DNA from: Pseudomonadota bacterium
Lineage (GTDB): Bacteria > Desulfobacterota > Desulfovibrionia > Desulfovibrionales > Desulfovibrionaceae
Direction of reading: 5' to 3'
Assembly: GCA_023419375.1 (NCBI GenBank)
Contig: JAEZYD010000047.1
Coordinates: 199,689-263,688 of the forward strand
DNA: 64,000 nt
A model generated the notes under the pieces. That model was given only the letters and a program-made list of their open reading frames with translations, was not told the origin of the DNA and searched no databases. The position numbers and the translations under genes were made by a program. Below are positions 8,932 to 16,887 of this stretch, piece by piece (within the stretch, counting starts at the first letter, position 1; the number at the start of each line of letters is the position of its first letter).

Positions 8932-9993
8932 ATGGCTGGCGCCACAGACCACATCGCCCTGCTGCAAAAATGGCGGGCAGGTCTCAGCAAGGACGACCGC
9001 TGGTGCATCCTCATCAATGCCGACCCCGATGCCCTGGCATCGGCGCTGGCGCTCAAGCGTATTATGATCCACAAGGTGCACAGCGTGGACATTGCGCGCA
9101 TCAATGAGGTGACCAGGCCCGACAACCTGGCCATGATCCGCTACCTGAACATCCCCGTGCGCCCCTGGCAGCCTGAAAATGCCGACCAGTACACCCACTT
9201 TGCCATGGTGGATTCCCAGCCGCACCACAACAAGGCTTTTCAGGGCCTGCACTTTGACTGCATCATCGACCACCATCCCCTGCCCCGCGCCGTCAACAAC
9301 ATTACGGCATGCTCAATGGCTGGCCCGGCCTTGCTGCGCGATATTCGCCCCAACATGGGCGCCACCAGCACCATGATGGCCCGCTATCTCAAGGCCCTGC
9401 GCATGCGCCCCGGCCCGCGGCTTGCCACAGCCCTGCTCTACGGCATCCGCACAGATACCGCGGCTTTTGAGCGCTCCGGCGGCGAAGACGATTTTCGCGC
9501 GTATCAGTGGCTTTCGCGCCATGCGGACAACAACCTGCTGCGCCGTATTCTGCGCAGCGAATACCTGCGGGAATGGCTGCCGCTGTTTTCACGCGCATTC
9601 CGTTCCCTTGCCGACTGCCGTGGCGGGGGAGCCTTTGCCTCGCTCAACGAGATCAACAGCGCAGACCTTTTGGTGGCAGTGGCAGACTTTTTCACGCGGG
9701 TGCACGGCCTGCGGTGGATAGCCGTGAGCGGCGTGGTGGACAAAACCGTTATCGTGATTTTTCGCGGCGATGGCGGACGGGACATTGGCCGTCTGGCAGA
9801 CGCCTGTTTCCATGATGTGGGCGAGGCGGGCGGGCACCGCAATCTGGCCCGCGCGGAGTTTCCCCTGTCGGCAGTGCCGGAAGGGCTCAAACCCGGCGAG
9901 TTTGTGCTCAAGCGGCTTGAAACGCGCAAGCTGCGGCGCAAAACAACAGACCCGGACGCCCCATCTGCCCCCGCAGAACGGGGCCCAGCCTGA
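8932..9993 (+). CDS. DHH-family phosphoesterase (NrnA/RecJ-like)
   Basis: DHH phosphoesterases use two metal ions to cleave small phosphodiesters such as nanoRNA, pAp or cyclic dinucleotides. In this 353-aa protein, motif I is LINADPDALASALALKR (usually D-x-D with a preceding His; here Asn), motif II is MVDSQPHHN, and the signature DHH is in CIIDHHPLP. The C-terminal half contains GGRDIGRLADACFHDVGEAGGH, which matches the DHHA1 substrate-binding domain with its GG-H motif. The ATG at 8932 has AAGGAG 4 bases upstream. It follows cbiR by 58 bp and may be cotranscribed with it. Substrate preference cannot be read from sequence. Confidence 0.85.
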   Translation: MAGATDHIALLQKWRAGLSKDDRWCILINADPDALASALALKRIMIHKVHSVDIARINEVTRPDNLAMIRYLNIPVRPWQPENADQYTHFAMVDSQPHHNKAFQGLHFDCIIDHHPLPRAVNNITACSMAGPALLRDIRPNMGATSTMMARYLKALRMRPGPRLATALLYGIRTDTAAFERSGGEDDFRAYQWLSRHADNNLLRRILRSEYLREWLPLFSRAFRSLADCRGGGAFASLNEINSADLLVAVADFFTRVHGLRWIAVSGVVDKTVIVIFRGDGGRDIGRLADACFHDVGEAGGHRNLARAEFPLSAVPEGLKPGEFVLKRLETRKLRRKTTDPDAPSAPAERGPA

Positions 9994-10006
9994 CCTTGCG
10001 AACAAA

Positions 10007-10049
10007 TTGCATGCAGAATTGAATTTTTTATTGACAGACTTTTGCATGC
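10007..10049. promoter_or_regulatory. Two TTGCATGC copies bracketing the -35 of the aromatic operon promoter
   Basis: TTGCATGC occurs at 10007-10014 and 10042-10049, 35 bp apart, one upstream of the -35 and one inside the promoter spacer. The core GCATGC is palindromic. Position and repetition suggest an operator, but the regulator is unknown. Confidence 0.35.
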
Positions 10050-10059
10050 CGCGTAGCTT
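10031..10059 (+). promoter_or_regulatory. Sigma-70 promoter of the aromatic amino acid operon
   Basis: Perfect -35 TTGACA (10031-10036), 17-bp spacer, then TAGCTT (10054-10059) as the -10. Transcription would start about 20 bp before the leader peptide ATG, leaving just enough room for its AAGGA site. Confidence 0.75.
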
Positions 10060-10087
10060 TTTACCTAGAAAATTTAAGGATACTTTC

Positions 10088-10192
10088 ATGCAGCGCATTT
10101 CTTCCAACCACACCTCCTCCTACGCCGCCGGCATCTTTAGCTGGTATTATTTTGCGTACTTTACCGGAGCCTGTGGTCGGGAGCTTTGCTGA
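10088..10192 (+). CDS. Leader peptide of the aromatic operon attenuator (34 aa)
   Basis: A short ORF starting ATG at 10088, with AAGGA at 10076-10080. Residues 17-25 read FSWYYFAYF: seven aromatics in nine positions, covering Phe, Trp and Tyr together, the three products of the pathway branch encoded downstream. The codons span 10136-10162. It ends TGA at 10190-10192, 24 bases before the terminator stem. This is the expected design of a leader whose translation reports charged aromatic tRNAs. No function is expected for the peptide itself. Confidence 0.88.
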   Translation: MQRISSNHTSSYAAGIFSWYYFAYFTGACGRELC

Positions 10193-10227
10193 CGCGTAAA
10201 AGTTAGAAAGTTCAACGGGCCGCAGGC
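10107..10227 (+). promoter_or_regulatory. Competing attenuator pairings (1:2 pause hairpin and 2:3 antiterminator)
   Basis: Region 1, ACCACA plus CTCC (10107-10117), can pair with region 2, GGAG plus TGTGGT (10166-10177). Region 2, GCCTGTGGTC (10169-10178), can instead pair with region 3, GGCCGCAGGC (10218-10227), over 10 bp with two G-U pairs, which occupies the left arm of the terminator. Region 2 lies immediately after the aromatic codons. A ribosome stalled on them would keep region 1 unavailable and favour the antiterminator. Confidence 0.75.
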
Positions 10228-10250
10228 AACAAGCCAGCGGCCCTTTTTTT
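10217..10250 (+). terminator. Attenuator terminator (regions 3:4)
   Basis: GGGCCGC (10217-10223) pairs with GCGGCCC (10237-10243). An inner GGC/GCC extends the stem across one A-A mismatch, and seven T follow (10244-10250). It lies between the leader peptide and the first structural gene, so it must be read through for operon expression. Confidence 0.88.
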
Positions 10251-10330
10251 GTATGGGCCGCCGGAAAAAGATGCGGCAAACCCCGCCCATGCGGGTCACC
10301 TTAAAGCAGCAGACTGAAAGGAGCGAGCCC

Positions 10331-11128
10331 ATGTACCTTGGAAAAAAAATCCGCCTGGAACGCATCATCAACCGCACAAATGGCCGTACCATCATTGTTC
10401 CCATGGATCACGGCGTGACCATCGGCGCGGTTGAAGGTCTGGTGGACATGCGCGACACCGTCAACGATATGGCAACCGGCGGCGCGGACGCAGTGCTCAT
10501 GCACAAGGGCCTTGTACGTTGCGGGCACCGCAACGCGGGCAGCGACATCGGCCTTATCATCCACCTTTCCGCCTCCACCACTCTTTCTCCCCTCGGCAAC
10601 ACCAAAACCCTCGTGGGCACGGTTGAAGAAGCCATCAAACACGGCGCGGACTGCGTTTCGGTACACGTCAATCTGGGCGACCCCAATGAACGCCTCATGC
10701 TGGCCGATCTGGGCCGTGTGGCCGAATCCTGCGACAACTGGGGCATTCCGCTGCTGGCCATGATGTACGCGCGCGGCCCCCAGATTCAGAACGGCTACGC
10801 CAAGGATGTGGTGGCCCATTGCGCCCGCGTGGGTGTTGAGCTGGGCGCGGACATCGTCAAGGTGCCCTACACCGGCGATGCGGAAAGCTTCTCTGAAGTC
10901 GTGGCTGCCTGTTGCGTGCCCGTGGTTATCGCCGGTGGCGAGCGCATGGATTCCACCCGCCAGATACTCCAGATGGTTCAGGATTCGCTGAGTGCTGGCG
11001 GCGCGGGCATTTCCGTGGGCCGCAACGTCTTCCAGCATCCCAACCGCGTTGCCCTGGTCAAGGCCCTGCGCGCCATTGTACACGACAACGCTTCCGTGGA
11101 TCAGGCCATGGAAATTGTAGGAGAATAA
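10331..11128 (+). CDS. 2-amino-3,7-dideoxy-D-threo-hept-6-ulosonate (ADH) synthase, AroA'
   Basis: This class I aldolase-like enzyme condenses 6-deoxy-5-ketofructose 1-phosphate with aspartate semialdehyde, the first step of the archaeal-type route to 3-dehydroquinate. The 265-aa product has IVPMDHGVTIGAVEGL at the N-terminus, SVHVNLGDPNE in mid-chain, and GADIVKVPYTGD, which carries the Schiff-base lysine. VVIAGGERMD and GAGISVGRNVFQHPN form the phosphate-binding strands of the barrel. The true start is the ATG at 10331 after GAAAGGAG. It heads the operon behind the attenuator, and the DHQ synthase II gene follows by 5 bp. The pathway is established in Methanocaldococcus jannaschii. Confidence 0.93.
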   Translation: MYLGKKIRLERIINRTNGRTIIVPMDHGVTIGAVEGLVDMRDTVNDMATGGADAVLMHKGLVRCGHRNAGSDIGLIIHLSASTTLSPLGNTKTLVGTVEEAIKHGADCVSVHVNLGDPNERLMLADLGRVAESCDNWGIPLLAMMYARGPQIQNGYAKDVVAHCARVGVELGADIVKVPYTGDAESFSEVVAACCVPVVIAGGERMDSTRQILQMVQDSLSAGGAGISVGRNVFQHPNRVALVKALRAIVHDNASVDQAMEIVGE

Positions 11129-11133
11129 GCCGC

Positions 11134-12117
11134 ATGTCCCGCATCTATTTCAACTGCGTTCCCTTTGACAAGGGCGATGTGACCCTGGCGCTGGAATCCG
11201 GCGTGGACGGCGTTATTGTGCCGCGCAAGCATGTGGAAGAGGTTTCCGGTCTTTCGCGCTGCCCTGTGTGGGCTGCCGAAGATACCGCCATGATGGCGCT
11301 CAACGTCAAGGCTGACGAAGAAGCCGTGCTTGAACGGCTGCATAAGGGCGAGCGTGTGGTTCTGGCTCGCGGCTGGGAGGTAATACCTGTGGAAAACCTT
11401 CTGGCCCAGAGCGACAGCGTTCTGGCTGAGGCCGCTACGCTGGACGAGGCCCGCCTTGCCGCAGGAATTTTGGAACGCGGTGTGGCGGGCATTGTTGTAT
11501 CCAGAGAGGCCGTGGCCGATCTCAAGACCATTGTCAGCCAGTGCAAGCTTTCGCAGGGGCATGAAGAACTGCTGCCCGCCGTGATCACCCGTGTGGAATC
11601 CGTGGGCCTCGGGCACCGCGTCTGCGCCGACACGCTCTCCATCCTGCGCAAGGGGCAGGGCATGCTGGTGGGCAATTCCAGCGCCTTTACCTTTCTTGTG
11701 CATGCGGAAACCGAGCGCAACGAATATGTTGCCGCCCGTCCCTTCAGGGTCAATGCGGGGGCCGTGCATGCCTACGTGCGCCTGCCCGGCGACAAAACCA
11801 CCTATCTTGGCGAATTCAAGGCGGGGCAGGAAGTGCTGATCGTGGACGCCAACGGCGAAACCAGCCTTGCCACCCTTGGCAGGGTCAAGATTGAAGTGCG
11901 CCCCATGCTGCTGGTTGAAGCCCAGGTAACCACCGAAGACGGCGTTAAAACCGGCGCGGTATTTTTGCAGAATGCCGAAACCATCCGCCTGACCACCCCC
12001 GGCGGCGAGCCGGTGAGCGTGGTGAGCCTGAAACCCGGCGATACCGTGCTGTGCCGCCTGGACGAAGCCGGTCGCCATTTTGGCATGCGCATCCGCGAAG
12101 ACATCCGGGAGATATAG
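11134..12117 (+). CDS. 3-dehydroquinate synthase II (AroB')
   Basis: Type II DHQ synthase converts ADH to 3-dehydroquinate by NAD-dependent oxidative deamination and cyclisation; it is unrelated to the common AroB. The 327-aa protein contains GVDGVIVPRKHVEEV near the N-terminus, then RVESVGLGHRVCADTLSIL and GMLVGNSSAFTFLVH, both characteristic of the family, and a C-terminal beta-rich domain (FRVNAGAVHAYVRLPG, then YLGEFKAGQEVL). The start is the ATG at 11134 with GGAG upstream. It always accompanies ADH synthase in this pathway and here lies directly between ADH synthase and pheA. Confidence 0.93.
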   Translation: MSRIYFNCVPFDKGDVTLALESGVDGVIVPRKHVEEVSGLSRCPVWAAEDTAMMALNVKADEEAVLERLHKGERVVLARGWEVIPVENLLAQSDSVLAEAATLDEARLAAGILERGVAGIVVSREAVADLKTIVSQCKLSQGHEELLPAVITRVESVGLGHRVCADTLSILRKGQGMLVGNSSAFTFLVHAETERNEYVAARPFRVNAGAVHAYVRLPGDKTTYLGEFKAGQEVLIVDANGETSLATLGRVKIEVRPMLLVEAQVTTEDGVKTGAVFLQNAETIRLTTPGGEPVSVVSLKPGDTVLCRLDEAGRHFGMRIREDIREI

Positions 12118-12118
12118 C

Positions 12119-13351
12119 ATGGACGACAGCAACAGCCACTGGCCCAAGGGCCACCCCGCAGCCGCAGCAGACCGTCAGGCAGCATCTCCGGATGAAGCGG
12201 GCGCGCGTCTTGCCGCCATCCGGCACGAGATTGACGCCGTGGATCAGGATCTGCTCGCGCTCTTTAACCAGCGGGCGGCCCTGAGCCTCGAAGTGGGACG
12301 CATCAAGGCCGACGTGCCGGGCATTATCTTCAAGCCCCTGCGGGAGAAGGAAGTGCTGGACAGTCTCGCCACGCGCAACCCCGGCCCCCTGCCGGAGGAT
12401 CATCTGCGGGCCATCTGGCGCGAGATATTTTCATCTTCCCGTTCCTTGCAGCGGCCCCAGAATGTGGCCTATCTCGGCCCGGAAGGCACGTTTTCCTACT
12501 TTGCGGGCGTGGAGTATCTGGGCCATGCCGCCCAGTTCCGCCCCTGCAACGATATTACGCAGGTCTTTCAGGAAGTGGCTTCCGGTCAGTGCGAGCTCGG
12601 CGTGGTGCCGCTGGAAAACTCCCTTCAGGGAACCGTGGGCGTGAGCTTTGACCTGTTCCTCAAGTACGACGTGCATATTCAGGCCGAACTGTTTTCGCGC
12701 ATTTCGCACTGTCTGCTGAGCAACGCGCCCTCGCTGGCCGCCGTGCGCACCGTGTATTCCCACCCCCAGCCGCTGGCCCAGTGCGGCGCGTGGCTGCGCG
12801 CCCATCTGCCCGGCGCTGGCCTTGTGCCGGTGGAATCCACCGCTGCCGCCGCCCAATATGCCGCTGGCAAGGAAGACGCGGCCGCCATCGGTCACGGCAA
12901 GCTGGCCGACCTCATGGGCATTGCCGTTCTGGCCCGCCGCATTGAGGACGAGCCCGGCAACTGGACGCGCTTTGTGATTATCGGCCCCGGCGATGCGCGC
13001 TCGGGCAGCCGCACGGGCGGCCCCCAGCCCGGCCATACCGGCGCGGACAAAACCTCGCTGCTGTTCACCACGGCAGACAAGGCGGGCGCGCTCTCAAGCG
13101 TGCTTGACCTGCTGGCAAGCAACGGCATCAACATGCGCAAGCTGGAATCGCGCCCCCTGCGCGGCCAGCGCTGGAAATACGTTTTCTTTGCCGATGTGGA
13201 AAGTGATCTGGAAGATCCCCGCTACGCCCCCCTGCTGGAAAAACTGCACGAAGTCTGCACCAGCTTCCGCATACTGGGCAGCTACCCCACAGGGCCGCAA
13301 CTGGACCGTCTTGACCTCCACTCGGAAACACCGGAGCAGCCAGCCTCATGA
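12119..13351 (+). CDS. pheA: Bifunctional chorismate mutase/prephenate dehydratase (P-protein)
   Basis: Makes prephenate from chorismate, then phenylpyruvate for phenylalanine. Residues 30-115 are an AroQ-type mutase helix bundle (IRHEIDAVDQDLLALFNQRA). The dehydratase domain begins NVAYLGPEGTFSYFA and includes FQEVASGQCELGVVPLENS and the catalytic-type GNWTRFVIIG. A C-terminal ACT domain (KTSLLFTTADKAGALSSVL, then NMRKLESRPLRGQRWKYVFF) predicts feedback inhibition by phenylalanine; the LESRP motif of Phe-binding ACT domains is present. The 410-aa length is slightly above the usual 360-390, owing to an Ala-rich N-terminal extension. The ATG begins 1 bp after the preceding stop. Confidence 0.95.
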   Translation: MDDSNSHWPKGHPAAAADRQAASPDEAGARLAAIRHEIDAVDQDLLALFNQRAALSLEVGRIKADVPGIIFKPLREKEVLDSLATRNPGPLPEDHLRAIWREIFSSSRSLQRPQNVAYLGPEGTFSYFAGVEYLGHAAQFRPCNDITQVFQEVASGQCELGVVPLENSLQGTVGVSFDLFLKYDVHIQAELFSRISHCLLSNAPSLAAVRTVYSHPQPLAQCGAWLRAHLPGAGLVPVESTAAAAQYAAGKEDAAAIGHGKLADLMGIAVLARRIEDEPGNWTRFVIIGPGDARSGSRTGGPQPGHTGADKTSLLFTTADKAGALSSVLDLLASNGINMRKLESRPLRGQRWKYVFFADVESDLEDPRYAPLLEKLHEVCTSFRILGSYPTGPQLDRLDLHSETPEQPAS

Positions 13352-14784
13352 GCCAGAACACCATTATGATTACCGAGGCCGAAAAGCAGGCCACGGCAAG
13401 CGTTACCGCACCCGCTTCTAAATCTGTTTCGCACCGCTACCTCATTGGCGCGGCGCTGGCGCAGGGTGTTTCCACGGTGCGGCACACTCTTGAAAGCCGC
13501 GACCTCGAACGCACCCGCGCCATCCTGTGCGGGGCCGGGGCGAGCATGGAAACCCTGCCCGAAAGCACACAAGCCTCCGGCGCGTGGCGCGTGACGGGTA
13601 TGGGCGGTAAGCCGCTCGGCGGCGCAACGGGCGATCCCCTTTCCTGCGATGTGGAAGAATCCGGCACCACATGTCGGCTGCTCACCGCCGTGCTGGCCGC
13701 TGGCGAGGGCGAATTTCGCATACACGGCGCACCGCGCATGCACGAACGCCCCATCGCAGAACTCACCGACGCCCTCAAAAAGCTGGGCCTTGCGGTCACC
13801 TTTGAGGGCAAGCCCGACTGTCCGCCTCTGGTGCTGCACGCCAAGGGCCTCAACCCTGCCCTGTGCGGGGGCGAGGTGACCCTGGGCATGGATATTTCGA
13901 GCCAGTATTTTTCGGGTCTGTTGCTGGCGGCTCCCATGGGGCCTGCGCCCTTGTCCGTAACACTTGGCGGGCAGAAAGCCGTTTCCTGGCCCTATGTGGG
14001 GCTGACCTTGCAATGCCTGACCGACTACGGCATCCGCTTTGACGTGGAAACCCGCAGCGAGGCCGATGCCCCGTGGGAAATGCTGCCTCCCGGCGCATGG
14101 CGCGAACTCAAGGCAGCGCATCCCGGCTGCCTGCGCGTGACAGTCCATCCCGGCGAGTACCGGGCGGGCGACTACACCGTTGAAGGCGACTGGTCTGGCG
14201 CGTCCTATCTGCTGGCCGCTGGCGCACTGGGCCTCAAGCCCGTGAGGGTTGAAGGTTTGCGCACGGATTCCCTGCAGGGCGACCGCGCCATGCTGGGCAT
14301 TTTGCAGCGCATGGGCGCGCGCATGACCATGACGGAGGATTCCGTCACCGTGTACCCCTCCGCCCTTCATGGCGTGGAGCTGGACATGGGCGACTGCCCC
14401 GACCTCGTGCCCACCGTGGCCGTGCTGGCGGCCTTTGCGCAGGGTTCCACGCGCATCAGCAATGTGGCCCATCTGCGTTATAAAGAATCGGATCGCATCA
14501 ACGCCCCTGCGCAGGAGCTTGCCAAGGCTGGCGTGGTCATTGACCAGCTTTCCGACGGCATGCTCATTCACGGCCTGGCCGGACGCGGCAACGGCAAGCC
14601 GGACTGTCCGCGTTTGCCCGAGGGCGTTTGCCTCTCGGCCCACAACGACCACCGCATCGCCATGTCCCTGGCCCTGCTGGGGCTGCGCCAGCCTGAAACA
14701 AACGTGCGAGACCTGCTGGACGACCCTCTGGTGGTGCGCAAATCCTTTCCGCAATTCTGGAATATCTGGGAGCAACTGGCATGA
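13348..14784 (+). CDS. aroA: 3-phosphoshikimate 1-carboxyvinyltransferase (EPSP synthase)
   Basis: Transfers the enolpyruvyl group of PEP to shikimate 3-phosphate. The 478-aa protein starts with APASKSVSHRYLIGAALAQG, the shikimate-3-phosphate loop, and includes LSCDVEESGTTCRLLTAVLA. A DLVPTVAVLAAFAQG segment and RYKESDRINAPAQEL near the C-terminus are diagnostic, as is AHNDHRIAMSLALLG. It is about 50 aa longer than E. coli AroA because of insertions between the domains. Its ATG overlaps the pheA stop by 4 bp (ATGA), indicating translational coupling within the aromatic operon. Confidence 0.95.
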   Translation: MSQNTIMITEAEKQATASVTAPASKSVSHRYLIGAALAQGVSTVRHTLESRDLERTRAILCGAGASMETLPESTQASGAWRVTGMGGKPLGGATGDPLSCDVEESGTTCRLLTAVLAAGEGEFRIHGAPRMHERPIAELTDALKKLGLAVTFEGKPDCPPLVLHAKGLNPALCGGEVTLGMDISSQYFSGLLLAAPMGPAPLSVTLGGQKAVSWPYVGLTLQCLTDYGIRFDVETRSEADAPWEMLPPGAWRELKAAHPGCLRVTVHPGEYRAGDYTVEGDWSGASYLLAAGALGLKPVRVEGLRTDSLQGDRAMLGILQRMGARMTMTEDSVTVYPSALHGVELDMGDCPDLVPTVAVLAAFAQGSTRISNVAHLRYKESDRINAPAQELAKAGVVIDQLSDGMLIHGLAGRGNGKPDCPRLPEGVCLSAHNDHRIAMSLALLGLRQPETNVRDLLDDPLVVRKSFPQFWNIWEQLA

Positions 14785-15653
14785 ACGGCAATCACGGCAG
14801 CAACGGCGTCCCTGCCGCCCAGAACGGCGGGGAATCCGCCGCGGAGGATGGATTTGACGGCTTTACCGGCTTTTGCCCGCGCAATCCCGTAAAAACCGTC
14901 ATTGTTGGCTCCACTGGCCGCATGGGCGACATGCTGCTGGCCCGCGCCAAGGCGGCAGGGCTGAACGTGGCGGGCGTGGACGTGCCCCTGACGCCCGAAA
15001 CTCTGGCTCCCGCCTGCGCGGGGGCCGATCTGGCCATCATTTGCGTTCCCGCCGCTGTATTCAACGAGGTTATTGCTACGGTCTGCCCGCATCTGCCACC
15101 CACGGCGGTGCTGGCGGACATAACATCGGTAAAGGAAATCCCGCTGCAACAGATGGAAAAGGCCTGGGCCGGGCCTGTGGTGGGCACGCATCCCCTCTTT
15201 GGCCCCAAGCCCGACCCGCAGGCGGACCAGCCCGTGGCCATTGTGCCGGGGGCCCATGCGGGGCAAGATCATGTGGAGCTGGCCTCGGGATTTTTTACAG
15301 CCCTTGGCTGCCGTGTTTTCTGCACCACAGCGGAAAAACACGACAAAGCCATGGCCAGCATCCAGAACATGAACTTCATCACCAGCCTGGCGTACTTTGC
15401 CCTGCTGGCGGAGCATGAGGACCTGCTGCCCTTTCTTACGCCTTCGTTCCGCCGCCGCCAGAACGCGGCCCGCAAAATGCTGACGGAAGACGCGCGCATG
15501 TTCGCTGGCCTGTTTGAGGCCAATCCATATAGCTACGAAGCTGTGCGCCAGTACCGGCAGATGCTCAACCTCGCCGCCGCTGGCGATATTGACCTGCTCT
15601 GCCAGCGCGCCCGCTGGTGGTGGCAGGAGGATGCGGACCACAAAAAAACATAG
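14781..15653 (+). CDS. tyrA: Prephenate dehydrogenase
   Basis: Oxidatively decarboxylates prephenate to 4-hydroxyphenylpyruvate for tyrosine. In this 290-aa protein the Rossmann motif is VIVGSTGRMG. ADLAIICVPAAVFNEVI and DITSVKEIPLQQM follow, then VVGTHPLFGPKPDP, the HPxFGP motif of TyrA enzymes. TTAEKHDKAMASIQNMNF carries the catalytic-type His region. A 30-residue low-complexity N-terminus precedes the domain. The ATG overlaps the aroA stop by 4 bp. It is the last gene of the operon in this window; trpE and related genes, which I would expect next in relatives, are absent here. Confidence 0.93.
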   Translation: MNGNHGSNGVPAAQNGGESAAEDGFDGFTGFCPRNPVKTVIVGSTGRMGDMLLARAKAAGLNVAGVDVPLTPETLAPACAGADLAIICVPAAVFNEVIATVCPHLPPTAVLADITSVKEIPLQQMEKAWAGPVVGTHPLFGPKPDPQADQPVAIVPGAHAGQDHVELASGFFTALGCRVFCTTAEKHDKAMASIQNMNFITSLAYFALLAEHEDLLPFLTPSFRRRQNAARKMLTEDARMFAGLFEANPYSYEAVRQYRQMLNLAAAGDIDLLCQRARWWWQEDADHKKT

Positions 15654-15735
15654 TATACGCATGGCAAGACATGGTTCGGGAGCGCAAGGCTTGTTGCCTG
15701 GCGTGGCCTGATGCCGTAATCCGCTGGAGTTGCCC

Positions 15736-16779
15736 GTGGCTACACAGCCAATCAAGCCTATCGCCTTTTACCTGCCGCAGTTCCACCCGATCCCCGAAAA
15801 TGATTGCTGGTGGGGTAAAGGTTTTACAGAATGGACCAACGTGCGCGCAGCGCGGCCCCAATTTACTGGCCACTACCAGCCGCATGAGCCCCATCCGTCA
15901 ATAGGCTGGTACGACCTGCGCGACAGGTATTTTTTGCGCCGTCAGCATGCCCTGGCCGCCCAATACGGCATTTATGGATTCTGCTACTATTACTACTGGT
16001 TTAACGACCACTCTCTGCTTGAAACCCCGTTGCTGCGCATTCGCGAGGATGCCAGTATTACGCTTCCTTTTTGCCTGTGCTGGGCAAACGAGGCATGGAC
16101 GCGGGCATGGTACGGGCAAAACAAGCAGGTACTGCTGAACAATGACTATTCTGAATCCACCATGCGCGGCTTCATGGCCAGCATTCTGCCCTACCTGCGC
16201 CACGAGCGTTATATTCTGGCAGGTAATAGCCCACTGCTGCTTGTTTACCGCCCAGAGGACATTCCCAATTGTTCGCATTGGGCTGAGGTATGGCGCGACA
16301 TGGCGCAGCAGGCGGGGCTTGCGGGGCTGTACCTGGTGGGGGTGGAAGCCCTGACAATGGGGGTGCCGCCACAGGAATACGGCTTTGATGCCACAGTGCG
16401 CTTTGCGCCTGACTGGAGCTGCGTCCAGCGCACCCAAATTGCCGGAAACCCGCAAAAATGCTGCGACTACCCCGGCACTGCCGCCGCCATGCTGCACAGG
16501 CCCGCTGTAAGCTACACGCGCTACACAACGGTCTTTCCCTCATGGGACAACTCCCCCCGTTATCACGCTAATTCCATTGCCTTTCTCAATGCAAATCCCG
16601 GCGCTTTTCGCCGAGTGACGGAAGTAGCCATAGAGGAAGTACGCCGCGCCCAAAGGCCAGAACCTTTTTTGTTCATCAACGCCTGGAATGAGTGGGGCGA
16701 GGGCTGTCATCTTGAGCCCGACAAAAAATATGGCTTTGCATGGCTCGAAGCCATGCAGGCCGCCCTGAACACTGCGTAA
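15736..16779 (+). CDS. WbsX-like glycan enzyme (GH99-like domain)
   Basis: The 347-aa protein begins PIAFYLPQFHPIPENDCWWG and continues KGFTEWTNVRAARPQF, the WbsX hallmark. GIYGFCYYYYWF, LPFCLCWANEAWTRAW and NAWNEWGEGCHLEPD near the C-terminus confirm it. These are GH99-related TIM barrel proteins found in O-antigen and rhamnan loci; their reaction is not settled. A GTG start at 15736 places GGAG 6 bases upstream; an in-frame TTG at 15730 would be too close to that site. It sits between tyrA and flhB and ends in a terminator, so it may be a late insertion at this junction. It could glycosylate flagellar or surface polymers (inference). Confidence 0.85.
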   Translation: MATQPIKPIAFYLPQFHPIPENDCWWGKGFTEWTNVRAARPQFTGHYQPHEPHPSIGWYDLRDRYFLRRQHALAAQYGIYGFCYYYYWFNDHSLLETPLLRIREDASITLPFCLCWANEAWTRAWYGQNKQVLLNNDYSESTMRGFMASILPYLRHERYILAGNSPLLLVYRPEDIPNCSHWAEVWRDMAQQAGLAGLYLVGVEALTMGVPPQEYGFDATVRFAPDWSCVQRTQIAGNPQKCCDYPGTAAAMLHRPAVSYTRYTTVFPSWDNSPRYHANSIAFLNANPGAFRRVTEVAIEEVRRAQRPEPFLFINAWNEWGEGCHLEPDKKYGFAWLEAMQAALNTA

Positions 16780-16800
16780 CCATGTGAATATCAGCTTACC

Positions 16801-16832
16801 TGCCCGCCAGTTCTCTGACGGGCATATTTTTT
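16801..16832 (+). terminator. Terminator after the WbsX-like gene
   Basis: TGCCCG (16801-16806) pairs with CGGGCA (16819-16824), followed by TATTTTTT. It separates the glycan gene from flhB. Confidence 0.8.
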
Positions 16833-16887
16833 GCTATTGCCTGGTCAAAGCGCTTTGCAGCGCCAACCAAGCCAGGGTGGTAAGAAC

